Below, piece by piece: positions 1-8,844 of a stretch of DNA of 64,000 nt (positions within the stretch are counted from its first letter, which is position 1; each line of letters begins with the position of its first letter). The notes under the pieces are model-generated. The model saw only the letters and a list, made by a program, of their open reading frames with translations, had not been told where the DNA came from and ran no database searches. The DNA lies in NCBI GenBank assembly GCA_910587405.1, contig CAJUKS010000003.1:1-64000 (forward strand), in the 5' to 3' direction. The translations under genes were made by a program, and so were the position numbers. The DNA comes from an uncultured Alphaproteobacteria bacterium (lineage in GTDB: Bacteria; Pseudomonadota; Alphaproteobacteria; RF32; CAG-239).

Positions 1-2
1 GC

Positions 3-2180
3 GGCGCTGTTTATAATAACAAGAAATCGGTGATCGGCAATATCAGCGGTGACTTTGCGGGTAATTACGTTCAGTCGGCATCTGCGGCGGCTTATGGCGG
101 TGCTGTTTATAACGACAATTATGCGACGATAGACAGCATTAACGGCAATTTTGTTAATAATTCGGTAAGCGGTTCGGGCGAGGGGTATCGTTATGGCGGT
201 GCTGTTGCAAACTCCGACAATTCGACCATCGGAAACCTCATCGGCGATTTTATCAATAATTCGGCTGTCAGTTCAGGTGGGGGCAACAGTTACGGCGGTG
301 CAATCTCCAACAATATATACCAAGACGGTGTGGCTGTTATCGAAAATATCAGCGGCAATTTTATCGGCAACTATGCCCTGTCCTCTGATTCTTCTTCCTC
401 GGCTCAGGGGGGTGCTATTTACAATGAAAGCAATATCAAAAACATTGTCAATTCCACATTTGTTGACAACTATGTGAAAGGGGATGACAATTCCAACGGC
501 GGCGCCATTTATTCGCGTGCCGATTTGCTGATTACCGCAAATGACGGAAATTCACTCTTTTCCGGCAACAAAGTTAACGGAAAATCAAATGCTGTTTATA
601 TGAGCGGAACAGAAGACGCGGTAATCAATTTGTCCCTGAATGTACAGAACAAAGGCGTTATTACCGTTGATGATGCGATCGACGGCAGCCATTATGATTT
701 GAGCATTTCCGGTGACGGTACCGGCGTTGTTAAAATTAATAATAGGGTTGATCATGTAAACACCCTCAATCTGTCTTCCAGTTCAATCACCCACTTGGGT
801 ATCAACGGTACTATCCATGCGGCCGCTATGAATGCCGAAAGCGGAAGTGTGGTCGTCCGCTCTCAGTCGGCAAATGTTTCGCCGATCATCACGGTAGACG
901 TTGAGGTTGATAAGGCGTCCAATAAAGTCAACACCGGAACCATCCATATATCGGAAGACGTCAGCGGCAAATATCGCGTTTTGGTCAATTCGCTGAACCC
1001 GGACGTTTTGGACAACAAAGATGACGCGATTGTACCGTTCCTGTTTGCGCCGGAAGACGATGAAGAAACATCCTCATCTTTCAGCGTCGCGCGGGTTGTA
1101 GGCAGTCCTTACATGTGGGACGGTGCGGTCAATGCGAAAGGTGAAGAAGAAGGTTCGACCTGGTATCTGAACCTGACGGATATTCTGAATCCGGATTATA
1201 AACCGTCTGATCCCTCTGAACCGTCGAAACCGGTCATTCGTCCGCTTGCACCGGAAGTTATTGCCGGCGAAGGTTTGCATGAAGCGGCGATTGAACAGAC
1301 CCGCAGCGTTGTTCGCAATGTCGGCAACAAGGTTGCCGCCGGTCGCGAATATTGTCCGAATTGCGGCGTTTACACGGCAGAGTGGAACGGCGAGAAGTTG
1401 CGCAACGTCTGGGCGTTGGCTCAGGGAGAGAGCGCGACGATAGACAAACCGGTTAAGGCGGATGCCGACATTTGGGGCTTGGAGGCCGGATTTGACCTTC
1501 AGAACGACGTCAACAATACCTTTGGTGTTTTTGTCTCTTATCGCAAAGGCGATTACGATCTGAACGGCCAAGGCGACAAGGTTCGCTCCGACATCGGTTC
1601 CGAGATTGATATCAACAGTTATCTCGCCGGTTTGTACTACCGCTATGACAAAAATATGAACTGGTTGTTTGCAGCCGTTTACGGCGGCGTTCAGGAGGCG
1701 GATGCCAAGACGGACGACGGCCTGGCGAAGTTTGACACCGACGGTACGGAGTTTGGTGCCCATATGGAAGCCGGTCATACGTTTGCTCTGTCCGACACTT
1801 TGACGTTAGATCCGAGCCTCGGTTTGTATTATACGCAGATTAACTTTGATGATGCCAAGGATAATCTGGGTAAAACATACCGCTGGAAAGACATCAAACA
1901 TCTTGAAGCCGAACTTGGGGTTAAACTCGCAAAGCAGAGCGAGAATGCAAAAGTTTATGTCAAACCGAGCGTTATCCAAACGGTCACGAGCGGAGACAGC
2001 GTAAAGATCACGGGCTTGAACAAGCTGGACACTTATGACGATGAGACGCTGGGCCGGATTGAACTCGGCGGCCGCTACGGCTTTACGGACGCTTTGTCGG
2101 CGTATGGCTGGGCGAATTATACCTTCGGCAGCGGCTACAAAGCGACAGCGGGCGGTTTGGGCCTTGCCTATACATGGTAG
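3..2180 (+). CDS. Autotransporter adhesin-like protein, C-terminal part (5' end outside window)
   Basis: The frame is already open at base 3, so the gene starts upstream of the window. The visible passenger begins with about four imperfect repeats of roughly 40 residues, each with a GGA(V/I) segment and an I-x-N-I-x-G-x-F-x-N-N segment, as in beta-helical surface adhesins. A proline-rich linker (PSDPSEPSKP) precedes the last 270 or so residues, which resemble an outer-membrane autotransporter barrel: alternating aromatic strands, glycine-rich turns and a terminal Tyr-Thr-Trp. In this family the barrel inserts in the outer membrane and exposes the passenger on the surface. The ligand cannot be told. 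A CxxC pair (CPNC) lies just before the barrel. A strong terminator follows directly. Confidence 0.88.
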   Translation, partial: GAVYNNKKSVIGNISGDFAGNYVQSASAAAYGGAVYNDNYATIDSINGNFVNNSVSGSGEGYRYGGAVANSDNSTIGNLIGDFINNSAVSSGGGNSYGGAISNNIYQDGVAVIENISGNFIGNYALSSDSSSSAQGGAIYNESNIKNIVNSTFVDNYVKGDDNSNGGAIYSRADLLITANDGNSLFSGNKVNGKSNAVYMSGTEDAVINLSLNVQNKGVITVDDAIDGSHYDLSISGDGTGVVKINNRVDHVNTLNLSSSSITHLGINGTIHAAAMNAESGSVVVRSQSANVSPIITVDVEVDKASNKVNTGTIHISEDVSGKYRVLVNSLNPDVLDNKDDAIVPFLFAPEDDEETSSSFSVARVVGSPYMWDGAVNAKGEEEGSTWYLNLTDILNPDYKPSDPSEPSKPVIRPLAPEVIAGEGLHEAAIEQTRSVVRNVGNKVAAGREYCPNCGVYTAEWNGEKLRNVWALAQGESATIDKPVKADADIWGLEAGFDLQNDVNNTFGVFVSYRKGDYDLNGQGDKVRSDIGSEIDINSYLAGLYYRYDKNMNWLFAAVYGGVQEADAKTDDGLAKFDTDGTEFGAHMEAGHTFALSDTLTLDPSLGLYYTQINFDDAKDNLGKTYRWKDIKHLEAELGVKLAKQSENAKVYVKPSVIQTVTSGDSVKITGLNKLDTYDDETLGRIELGGRYGFTDALSAYGWANYTFGSGYKATAGGLGLAYTW

Positions 2181-2195
2181 TTCAATTCGAACACG

Positions 2196-2229
2196 AAAAA
2201 ACACCCCCGGCAACCGGGGGTGTTTTTTT
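2196..2229 (+). terminator. Rho-independent terminator of the autotransporter gene
   Basis: A ten-base GC-rich stem (ACACCCCCGG pairing with CCGGGGGTGT) with a three-base loop is followed by a run of seven T. It lies 20 bases after the autotransporter stop. The A-run on the other side means it may also serve the minus-strand gene that ends at 2243. Confidence 0.9.
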
Positions 2230-2242
2230 GTTGGAAAACATG

Positions 2243-2815
2243 TCATTTCTGCGGCGCGATTTCTTCTTCCGTTTCAATACCGAAACTGTCGTCCACCCAA
2301 ATGCTGTCGTTTGAGTTCATTTTTTGTAGAGCCGCGCTGACGGCGGCGTTTTCCGGCGCTTTGCCGGTTTCGGCAATTACTTTCAAATCTTCGGCATAAT
2401 CTTGGCGGATCTTTTGATAGGTTGCGGTTTGTCCGAGCGTATCGTCAAATTTTTCGTTGCTGCGGCGCGGAAGCAGCCGTTCTTTGTCAATAGTCTCGTC
2501 ATCCATCGGCCGCACCTGCAGCAAATTGACATGTACTTTTTCCGCCGGTGTCTGTTCATCGACAACCTGATATTCGGGCTTGGGAGCAGGGGTTGCCGGC
2601 GCCGCGGTCGGTGCCGCGATAACGTAATTGATATCTTCTTCCTCTTCGGTTTCGACAATTTGGGGACGAACCGGAAACGGCGGCAGCTTTTCGCGGCGGT
2701 TAAGTTCTTTTGACGGAATAAAAAATCCGGGCCGTACCGTCTTGCGGACATATTCGGCTCTTGCCGCGGTCGCGGCCATCAGGGCAAAAACAAGGCAGAG
2801 TGCAAAATTTTTCAT
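2243..2815 (-). CDS. Hypothetical secreted, proline/glutamate-rich protein
   Basis: The product (190 residues) opens with a typical signal peptide (MKNFALCLVFALMAATAARA) and so is probably periplasmic. The mature part has an acidic stretch (ETEEEED), an alanine/proline-rich segment (APTAAPATPAPKPE) and then charged sequence with no transmembrane helix. I recognise no family. The ATG at 2815 is preferred over the ATG two codons upstream because a TAGG stretch lies eight bases before it. It is divergent from the gene at 2860 with only about 45 bases between them. Function unknown. Confidence 0.6.
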   Translation of the reverse strand: MKNFALCLVFALMAATAARAEYVRKTVRPGFFIPSKELNRREKLPPFPVRPQIVETEEEEDINYVIAAPTAAPATPAPKPEYQVVDEQTPAEKVHVNLLQVRPMDDETIDKERLLPRRSNEKFDDTLGQTATYQKIRQDYAEDLKVIAETGKAPENAAVSAALQKMNSNDSIWVDDSFGIETEEEIAPQK

Positions 2816-2859
2816 TGTCATAACCTAATCTTAACTAATCTTACTTTACTCTAACATAC

Positions 2860-3570
2860 ATGAAAAATTTATATTTGACATCAATATTTTGCATTTGTGC
2901 ATCTCTCTCTCCGGTTTGGGCGGCGGAAAACGCGGCCCCGGCGGCGGCAGACCCCTGTGCCGAATTTCGCTATAAGACCCGGCTCAATTTAACCACGTCT
3001 TACGGCAAATTGAAATATAATCTTGACTATGATCGTCGGGCGCTGACTCGTCTCGGACAACAATACGGGTTGATCGAACCCGGAATGTTTGCTTCCGGCC
3101 TTTCGTTGATCGGAATCGACTGGTCGGTCACCTTAAATACGGTAACGCGGGTAGCTGCCGACGACAGCATTTGTATTTTGCCGATGAGTCTGGACGTGTT
3201 TGTCGGATTTCAGGATCCGACCGTATATATTGACCGCGCGTTGAATCAAGAGAGCTGTTCCTATCAGTTGGTTTTGCGTCACGAACATCAACATCAGCAG
3301 GTCGCTATAGCGGCGCTTGAGTATTTTTTGCCGCGTGTCCGTGCCGAAATAAATGCCCGTCTGGGTGAAGTCGGTCCCTCTAACGTCGCTTCGTTATCTC
3401 AGACCGATGCCGCAACCGCGCGGATGAACCGGAAGTATATTGCCCTGATTGAGCCTCTGGTCGATAAATTTAAGGCGACGCTGCTGCACGAGCAGAAAAA
3501 ACTTGATAACCGGCAAAATTATGAATTTGAGAGCAGTATTTGCCAAAACAAAACGCCGGTACTGAAATAA
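2860..3570 (+). CDS. Putative secreted zinc-dependent (HExxH) protein
   Basis: This 236-residue protein has a cleavable signal peptide ending near VWA and a mature domain with four or more cysteines. The segment LVLRHEHQHQQVAIAALEYF contains HEHQH, which fits the HExxH zinc-peptidase signature on a predicted helix, with several downstream acidic residues that could supply a third ligand. This recalls small alphaproteobacterial DUF922-like proteins, but I cannot confirm the family. No clear Shine-Dalgarno sequence is visible. It converges on ftsI with about 35 bases between. Peptidase activity is inference from one motif. Confidence 0.6.
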   Translation: MKNLYLTSIFCICASLSPVWAAENAAPAAADPCAEFRYKTRLNLTTSYGKLKYNLDYDRRALTRLGQQYGLIEPGMFASGLSLIGIDWSVTLNTVTRVAADDSICILPMSLDVFVGFQDPTVYIDRALNQESCSYQLVLRHEHQHQQVAIAALEYFLPRVRAEINARLGEVGPSNVASLSQTDAATARMNRKYIALIEPLVDKFKATLLHEQKKLDNRQNYEFESSICQNKTPVLK

Positions 3571-3604
3571 GAACAAAACCTGTCCCTTTTAAACCGCCGC
3601 CGTA

Positions 3605-5341
3605 TCAGTGAGTATAGGAGGCTTCGATCAGTTGCGCCCGTTTTTCGTCAAGGTCATAGTTGGCTTTGACGTTGAGTTGCGGGGCAATCGCCGAAATTAT
3701 TTCGCCGGCCGTCGGCACCGTGTTCCAGCCCGAAGTCGCAAAACCGAAAGTTTCTTTGGAAGCCTTGGGTTCGTCCATCATCACAAACAAAGCGTATTTC
3801 GGATGCGAAACCGGAAAAGTGGCGACAAACGACGTCATAACTTTCTTGTCGACATAATGGCCGTTGACAAGTTTGTTGGCGGTTCCGGTTTTGCCGGCAA
3901 CTTCATAACCGGGAACGTTGGCGCGTTTTCCCGAGCCTTTGGTGACCACTCCGCGCAACAGTTTGCGCATCGCCGCCGAAGTTTTGGCGGAAAGAACCCG
4001 CCGACCTTCATCGGGACGGTCGGTTTTTAACAGGGTCGGCGCATGATAAATGCCGCCGTTAACCACCGCCGCAAAAGCCGAAATAATATGCAGCGGCGTT
4101 ACCGAAACGCCGTATCCGTAAGACACCGTGGCGGTGGTTGCTTCGCCCCAACGGTTGGGGACGCTGGGGGTTGCTTTTTCGGTCACTTCGAAAGAACCGA
4201 TCGGGTCAAACAGTCCCATGTTGCGCAGGAAGCTTTTTTGTTCCTGTTTGCCGACTTTAAGCGCAATTTGCGCCGAACCGATGTTGGAGGAGTAGATCAG
4301 GATTTCCTGCAGGTCAAGCCAACGGTTTTCGCCGCGGTAATCTTTGATGATGTTGTATTTGAGCTTGAGCGGCTTGGTGGCGTCAAAACGGTCGGAGAGT
4401 TTGACTTTTCCGCTTTCCAGTCCCAACGCGGCGTTAAAAATTTTGAACACTGAGCCGGGTTCATAAAGGCCTTTGGTGGGGAAATTGAACTGGGCGCGTT
4501 CGTCCGGCTGCATGTTAAGGTTGGGATCAAAGTCGGGCAACGACAACATGGCAATAATCTCGCCGGTGTTAACGTTCATCAAAATGGCCGAAGCGCCGAT
4601 GGCATTGAATTTTTTAATGGCGGCGGCAAGCTTTTGGCGGATGGTGTCCTGAACGCCGGAGTCAATCGTCAGTTGCAGCGGAACGTCAGAACTGGTCAGC
4701 CGTTCGTCAAGTTGTTTTTCAATGCCCGAAATACCGATGTTGTCGATATTGGTTTTGCCCAGAATGTGCGAAAACAGATTTTTGTGCGGATAGACGCGTT
4801 TTTCGACGTCTTCAAAACCGAGGCCCTGGATTCCGAGAGCATAAATCTGATAACGCTGGGCCAGAGACAAATTGCGTTTGATGTAAACAAAATTGCCTTT
4901 CTTTTCCAACTGGGCCAGGATATCTTCGTACAGCATGTCGGGAATAAATTCGCTGAGTTTGGCGGCAACTTTTTCTTTGTCTTTGATTTTTCGCGGATGG
5001 GCAAACAGGTTTGCCGTCGGCAGCGACGTGGCAATGATGGTGCCGTTGCGGTCAGTGATGTCGGCGCGCGCAATCGGATTTTCGATTTTTAGCTGCGGCA
5101 ATTCGCTCTCACTTCGTTCGTCCCGCGGCGTGATGCCGCTGATGCAGATGCTGAGGGTGCGCAGAGCAATGATGACATAAATCAAAATAAACGACGAGAT
5201 GGCCAGCAGCATTCGGGTTTTGCAACTCGACAGCGGATCTTGTTCGATATTGTAGTTGGAAAAGGCAAAACCCCGGTTGACTTTGATTTCTTCACCCGGC
5301 AGATAAAATTTGTTTTTGTCTTTTTTTGCCCACAGTTTCAT
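3605..5341 (-). CDS. ftsI: Peptidoglycan D,D-transpeptidase FtsI (PBP3)
   Basis: This is the septal class B penicillin-binding protein that cross-links peptidoglycan at the division site. The 578-residue product has a cytoplasmic N-terminus, one membrane segment around residues 43-62, a PBP dimerisation region and a transpeptidase domain. All three active-site motifs are present: SVFK with the catalytic serine near residue 297, SSN near 351-353 and KTGT near 484-487. It follows ftsL by 18 bases in the mraZ-rsmH-ftsL-ftsI operon. The usual next genes (murE, murF and so on) are missing and the cluster ends here against a convergent unrelated gene. Confidence 0.96.
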   Translation of the reverse strand: MKLWAKKDKNKFYLPGEEIKVNRGFAFSNYNIEQDPLSSCKTRMLLAISSFILIYVIIALRTLSICISGITPRDERSESELPQLKIENPIARADITDRNGTIIATSLPTANLFAHPRKIKDKEKVAAKLSEFIPDMLYEDILAQLEKKGNFVYIKRNLSLAQRYQIYALGIQGLGFEDVEKRVYPHKNLFSHILGKTNIDNIGISGIEKQLDERLTSSDVPLQLTIDSGVQDTIRQKLAAAIKKFNAIGASAILMNVNTGEIIAMLSLPDFDPNLNMQPDERAQFNFPTKGLYEPGSVFKIFNAALGLESGKVKLSDRFDATKPLKLKYNIIKDYRGENRWLDLQEILIYSSNIGSAQIALKVGKQEQKSFLRNMGLFDPIGSFEVTEKATPSVPNRWGEATTATVSYGYGVSVTPLHIISAFAAVVNGGIYHAPTLLKTDRPDEGRRVLSAKTSAAMRKLLRGVVTKGSGKRANVPGYEVAGKTGTANKLVNGHYVDKKVMTSFVATFPVSHPKYALFVMMDEPKASKETFGFATSGWNTVPTAGEIISAIAPQLNVKANYDLDEKRAQLIEASYTH

Positions 5342-5359
5342 TGTTCCGATCAGTCCTGC

Positions 5360-5743
5360 TTAGCGCTGAGCCTTGGCCAGCCGGCGCAGTTCTTTGTTTT
5401 TGACCGCGATGTCGTTAAGGTTTTTGCGGGCCAGCATTTTGCGGCTGGGTTCATAGTCAAACGGCAGCGAGGCATAACTGATAATCTGTTCGGCTTTAAC
5501 CGGCGAGAGGTCGCTGTGACGGCCGGCCAGGTTGCGCAGTCGTTCCGGATTGTTAAGGTGGCTCCATTCGGCTTTCAGAATATGAATGGTTTTAATGTCT
5601 TCGCTGATGGTACGGTTGATGCCGGCCAGTTCTTTTTCCAGATCCTGTACCCGGTTTTTCATAATGAAAGTAGCAAAAATAACGGCGGTCAATACAGTCA
5701 AGGCAGCCCATAGGCAGATAGCGGCAGATTTGGTCGTATTCAT
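5360..5743 (-). CDS. ftsL: Cell division protein FtsL
   Basis: This is a small bitopic division protein of 127 residues. It has a short cytoplasmic tail, one membrane helix (residues 8-28) and a periplasmic coiled coil (VQDLEKELAGINRTISEDI) followed by the conserved LKAEWSHLNNPERLRNLA segment typical of alphaproteobacterial FtsL. In the divisome it forms the FtsQLB complex that activates FtsWI. Its start codon overlaps the rsmH stop (TAATG), indicating translational coupling, and ftsI follows directly. The basic C-terminal tail is longer than in E. coli. Confidence 0.9.
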   Translation of the reverse strand: MNTTKSAAICLWAALTVLTAVIFATFIMKNRVQDLEKELAGINRTISEDIKTIHILKAEWSHLNNPERLRNLAGRHSDLSPVKAEQIISYASLPFDYEPSRKMLARKNLNDIAVKNKELRRLAKAQR

Positions 5744-6672
5744 TACTCTGTCTCCTTATGACTTTTAATGGCATAACGCAGTTTGGCGGAGTGGGCGCGG
5801 GAGTTGGCGGAAATTTCCGCCTCGCCCGGCAATATAGCTTTGGAACAGAAGGAAAATTCGGCGGTTTCTCGGGGCGTCGTATCGGGCAGATAGCGGGAAA
5901 CGCCGCCGGTTTTGCCGGACTTTTGTTTAAAGAAGTTTTTAACAATGCGGTCTTCCAGCGAATGAAAGGTGACCACCGCCATCCGGCCTCCCGGACGAAG
6001 GGTTTTCAAACCGTTGGCCAAACCGTTTTGCAGTTCGCCCAACTCATTGTTGACCGCGATTCTCAGAGCCTGAAAGGTACGCGTGGCCGGATCGGGTTGT
6101 CCCGGTTTTTTGAAAATGACTTTATATATGATTTCCGCGAGTTGCCGGGTTGTTTCTATCGGCTGTTGTTGCCGCGCTTCAACGATTCTGGCTGCAATTT
6201 GGCGCGATTTGCGCTCTTCGCCGAATTGATAAATCAGGTCGGCCAACTCTTTTTCGCCGTATGTATTGACGATATCTGCCGCCGACAGGCCGGAACAGGA
6301 CATCCGCATGTCCAAAGCGGCGTCTTTGCTGTAAGAAAAGCCGCGCTCGGCCTGATCAATCTGCATCGAAGAAACGCCGATGTCAAAGACGATGCCGTCA
6401 ACTTCTTCGGTAACCAGCGTGTCAACGGCGCCGAAACAGCCGGGACGGAAGCCGAACCGTGTGCCGTAATTCCGTTTTAATTCGGCGGCGCGGTCTGCCA
6501 CGTTGGGATCTCGGTCAATTGCAATTACCCGGCAGTTTGCCGCCCGAAGCAAGGCTTCGCTGTAGCCACCGTTGCCGAAAGTGGCGTCCACGTAGGTTTC
6601 GCCGTCTTTCGGCGCCAGAGCGGACAGAACTTCGTTTAACATCACCGGAATATGTTTGGGATTATTCATCAC
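5743..6672 (-). CDS. rsmH: 16S rRNA (cytosine(1402)-N4)-methyltransferase RsmH
   Basis: RsmH (MraW) methylates N4 of C1402 in 16S rRNA using S-adenosylmethionine. The 309-residue protein begins HIPVMLNEVL, has the SAM-binding segment DATFGNGGYSEALL, the signature VFDIGVSSMQIDQAERGFSY, a helical insert with RTFQALRIAVNNEL, and the late motif VVTFHSLEDRIVKNFF, all hallmarks of the family at normal length. It overlaps the end of mraZ by 11 bases and its stop overlaps the ftsL start, so the operon is tightly coupled. Confidence 0.96.
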   Translation of the reverse strand: MMNNPKHIPVMLNEVLSALAPKDGETYVDATFGNGGYSEALLRAANCRVIAIDRDPNVADRAAELKRNYGTRFGFRPGCFGAVDTLVTEEVDGIVFDIGVSSMQIDQAERGFSYSKDAALDMRMSCSGLSAADIVNTYGEKELADLIYQFGEERKSRQIAARIVEARQQQPIETTRQLAEIIYKVIFKKPGQPDPATRTFQALRIAVNNELGELQNGLANGLKTLRPGGRMAVVTFHSLEDRIVKNFFKQKSGKTGGVSRYLPDTTPRETAEFSFCSKAILPGEAEISANSRAHSAKLRYAIKSHKETE

Positions 6673-7138
6673 GGCCTCCGTTCGGTCGCAATGAAGGACG
6701 GTTTTTCAAAACCTCGGCGCGGATCCGCGCTTCTTCTTTTTCCCAGTTTTGCGGATTCCAAATCTGAAACTTGCGCCCTTTGCCGACAAACACCGCGGTA
6801 TCGGTGATCTCGGCATGTTTAAGCAGCTTTTCGGAAAGGCTGATTCTTCCGGTGCTGTCAAAAGTAAAACGACGGGCGTCGCCGAAAATCAGGTTGGTGA
6901 GGTCGTCTTGGGTTTGGGAGAAAAAATCGAGCGATGTTTCCATTTCGGCGGCAAGTTTTTCCAACAACTCTTCGGTGCAGCCTTCAATGCACGGAGAAGT
7001 CAGACTGCGATAACATACGATTTCGGTTGATAATTCTTTAACGATTGTGCGGTAATCTGACGGCAAAGAGACGCGTCCTTTGGCGTCTACTTTGTTGTTT
7101 ATGGTGTCCATAAACAGAAATGTCTTTCTCACCGTCAT
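6662..7138 (-). CDS. mraZ: Transcriptional regulator MraZ
   Basis: MraZ is the DNA-binding repressor at the head of the division cluster. The 158-residue product has two SpoVT/AbrB-like halves, each with a DxxGR turn (DAKGRVSLPS and DSTGRISLSE). The frame is open far upstream, but the ATG at 7138 is chosen because it gives the family length and starts next to the conserved FLFMDTINNKVDAKGR, with a GGGG-containing ribosome site about 12 bases before it. TGGGA boxes that MraZ is known to bind in other bacteria lie inside its promoter, which suggests autorepression. Confidence 0.93.
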   Translation of the reverse strand: MTVRKTFLFMDTINNKVDAKGRVSLPSDYRTIVKELSTEIVCYRSLTSPCIEGCTEELLEKLAAEMETSLDFFSQTQDDLTNLIFGDARRFTFDSTGRISLSEKLLKHAEITDTAVFVGKGRKFQIWNPQNWEKEEARIRAEVLKNRPSLRPNGGRDE

Positions 7139-7171
7139 CGTTGTGTTTTTTCCCCTGTTTTTTATTTTTAT

Positions 7172-7215
7172 GGTATAACATGGGATTTTTTGGGAATCAA
7201 TGGGAAAATTTAGGG
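7172..7215 (-). promoter_or_regulatory. mraZ promoter with embedded MraZ boxes
   Basis: Read on the minus strand, TTGATT (7200-7195) and TATACC (7177-7172) are separated by exactly 17 bases, giving a sigma-70 promoter 34 bases before the mraZ start. On the plus strand TGGGA begins at 7181, 7191 and 7201, and a degenerate TAGGG at 7211: a strict ten-base period, once per helical turn. E. coli MraZ binds TGGG repeats with five-base spacers. The boxes cover the -35 and spacer, so binding should block polymerase. Confidence 0.82.
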
Positions 7216-7514
7216 ATTTGTTAACTGTTCGGTCTTTGTTCTGTTGCGGGAACGTCGGGGTCGGCCGCGAGCTGTTATCAACCAAGAGTTTGCGTTTTAT
7301 GACAAAAAAATAATTTTTATTTAAACATTTTTTATTATTTGCGTTTATGGGCGCATCAGGGTGTGGATAAAAGGGTTGAACGAATCTTTGAGGCACCTTT
7401 TGAGGGAGATAAAAAGAAGCTCACGGACAAAAAAGAACCCGGAAATGCTTTTTCGTCATCATTTGTCTCAACATTGGTTGCGGTTTGTTTTTGAGAAGAA
7501 CTGCCAAATTTCGC
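7216..7514. other. Intergenic region between mraZ and rnpB promoters
   Basis: This stretch between divergent mraZ and rnpB is AT-rich, with poly-A/T tracts near 7303-7335. I find no convincing gene, hairpin or further regulatory site in it. An open frame continuing upstream from mraZ crosses it but has no conserved content. Confidence 0.5.
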
Positions 7515-7543
7515 TTGCTTTTATGTCGCGATAAGATTAACTT
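7515..7543 (+). promoter_or_regulatory. rnpB promoter
   Basis: TTGCTT at 7515-7520 and TAACTT at 7538-7543 are spaced by 17 bases. The predicted transcription start, seven bases after the -10 box, falls at about 7551, where the P1 strand of RNase P RNA begins. The agreement between promoter and RNA 5' end supports both. Confidence 0.72.
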
Positions 7544-7550
7544 CTATTCC

Positions 7551-7953
7551 ATGGCGGTCGGATAGCCGCGTCACGGAAGGTAAAATCCGCTGATGAGGAA
7601 AGTCCGGGCTTCATGGAAACAAGACACCGGATAACGTCCGGCTGGAGAAATCCAAGGGAAAGTACCGCAGAAAATTACCGCCGGAGTGCGCTCCGGTAAG
7701 GTTGAAAAGGCGAGGTAAGAGCTCACCGCAAAACCGGTAACGGTTTTGGCCAAGGCAAACCCTGTCTGAAGCAAGACCAAGTTAGGAGGGCTGTTCGACA
7801 GAACGGTTATAAGGAGCGTTTCCACTCTTCTCCAGAGGTAGGTCGCACTGAGCAGTTCCGGCAACGGACTGCCGAGATGAATGGCTATCAATCCAGGCCT
7901 TTGCCGCAAGGCAAAGATAGCGGGATACAGAACCCGGCTTACAGACTGCCTGT
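7551..7953 (+). ncRNA. rnpB: RNase P RNA, bacterial type A
   Basis: This RNA is the catalytic subunit that cuts pre-tRNA leaders. Conserved elements are in the right order: GAGGAAAGTCCGGGCT after the 5' stem, the AAGGTTGAAAAGGCGAGGTAAGAG core, the AGAGGTAGGTCGCAC region, GATGAATGGCTATCA, and the 3' signature ACAGAACCCGGCTTACAG. The 5' GGCGGTC (7553-7559) pairs with GACTGCC (7944-7950) to close P1. A run of nine or ten T after the 3' strand supplies termination. Open frames crossing this locus on both strands are artefacts of the RNA. Confidence 0.95.
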
Positions 7954-7985
7954 TTTTTTTTAATGTTCGTTTTGAGGAGCATATC

Positions 7986-8840
7986 ATGCAGCAACATACG
8001 ATCGGACAAGCATTTGAACTGGAAGGCATCGGCCTGCATTCGGGGCTGCCGTCCAAATTGAAGTTTAAGCCTCTTCCCGAGAACAGCGGTATCGTTTTTA
8101 AGCGCTGCGATCTGCCGTCACAGCCCGAGATACCCGCTTTGTGGTCAAATGTGGTCGATACCCGCAACTGTACCTGTCTCGGCGACGGTGATAAAAATAT
8201 TGTCGGCACGATCGAACATCTGATGAGCGCTCTGTATGCGCGCGGTATCGACAACCTGCTGGTTGAAGTATCCAACCCCGAACTGCCGATTATGGACGGC
8301 AGCGCGGCGATGTTGTATGATGCTTTGATGAACATTCCGTTGAAAGAACAAAACGCGCCGCGTCGTTACCTTAAGGTCAAAAAGGAAGTTTCCTTCAGTG
8401 ACGACAAAGGCAACACGGTGACCTTAAAGCCTTACGACAAAGGCCTCAAAATTGATTTCGAAATTGAATTTCCTTCCAAAATTGTCGGGCGGCAGGTTTT
8501 TTCGGGTGAGATTACGCCGGAACTTTATGCGGCGGAAATTGCGCCGTGCCGTACCTTTTGCGAAAAGTACCAGGTCGATTACCTGCAATCGCTCGGCTTG
8601 ATCAAAGGCGGCAGCCTGGATAATGCCGTGGTGTTGGACGGCGAGACGGTGCTCAATCCCGGCGGCCTGCGCCATCAACACGAATGCGTCAACCACAAGG
8701 TGTTGGACGCGGTGGGCGACTTGTACACTTCCGGACATCCGATTTTGGGCCGGCTTGAGGCCAGTAAAACCGGACATTTTCACAATAATCAGATTTTAAA
8801 AGTTTTGTTTGGCGATCAGTCAAATTATGAAATGGTGTAA
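7986..8840 (+). CDS. lpxC: UDP-3-O-acyl-N-acetylglucosamine deacetylase LpxC
   Basis: LpxC catalyses the committed zinc-dependent step of lipid A synthesis. The 284-residue protein has ELEGIGLHSG near the start, the zinc histidine in EHLMSALYARGIDN (His78), the PIMDGSAAML segment, SLGLIKGGSLDNAVVLD, the second and third zinc ligands in HECVNHKVLDAVGDLY, and the catalytic GHFHNNQ near the end. The ATG at 7986 is chosen because GAGGAG lies eight bases upstream; a longer frame would run into rnpB. It is somewhat shorter than E. coli LpxC. bamD and recN follow, as in the usual alphaproteobacterial cluster tail. Confidence 0.96.
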   Translation: MQQHTIGQAFELEGIGLHSGLPSKLKFKPLPENSGIVFKRCDLPSQPEIPALWSNVVDTRNCTCLGDGDKNIVGTIEHLMSALYARGIDNLLVEVSNPELPIMDGSAAMLYDALMNIPLKEQNAPRRYLKVKKEVSFSDDKGNTVTLKPYDKGLKIDFEIEFPSKIVGRQVFSGEITPELYAAEIAPCRTFCEKYQVDYLQSLGLIKGGSLDNAVVLDGETVLNPGGLRHQHECVNHKVLDAVGDLYTSGHPILGRLEASKTGHFHNNQILKVLFGDQSNYEMV

Positions 8841-8844
8841 CAGT

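Noticed and set aside
1074..1778. Large minus-strand open frames inside the autotransporter
   Set aside because: They mirror the codon pattern of the real plus-strand gene and have no motif of their own. The same applies to many antisense frames in the window.
7139..7396. Upstream extension of mraZ
   Set aside because: It would include the promoter and MraZ boxes and makes the protein much longer than the family.
7571..8335. Long open frame on the minus strand across rnpB and the start of lpxC
   Set aside because: It lies over RNase P RNA and the antisense of lpxC and has no ribosome site or family resemblance; it is an artefact.
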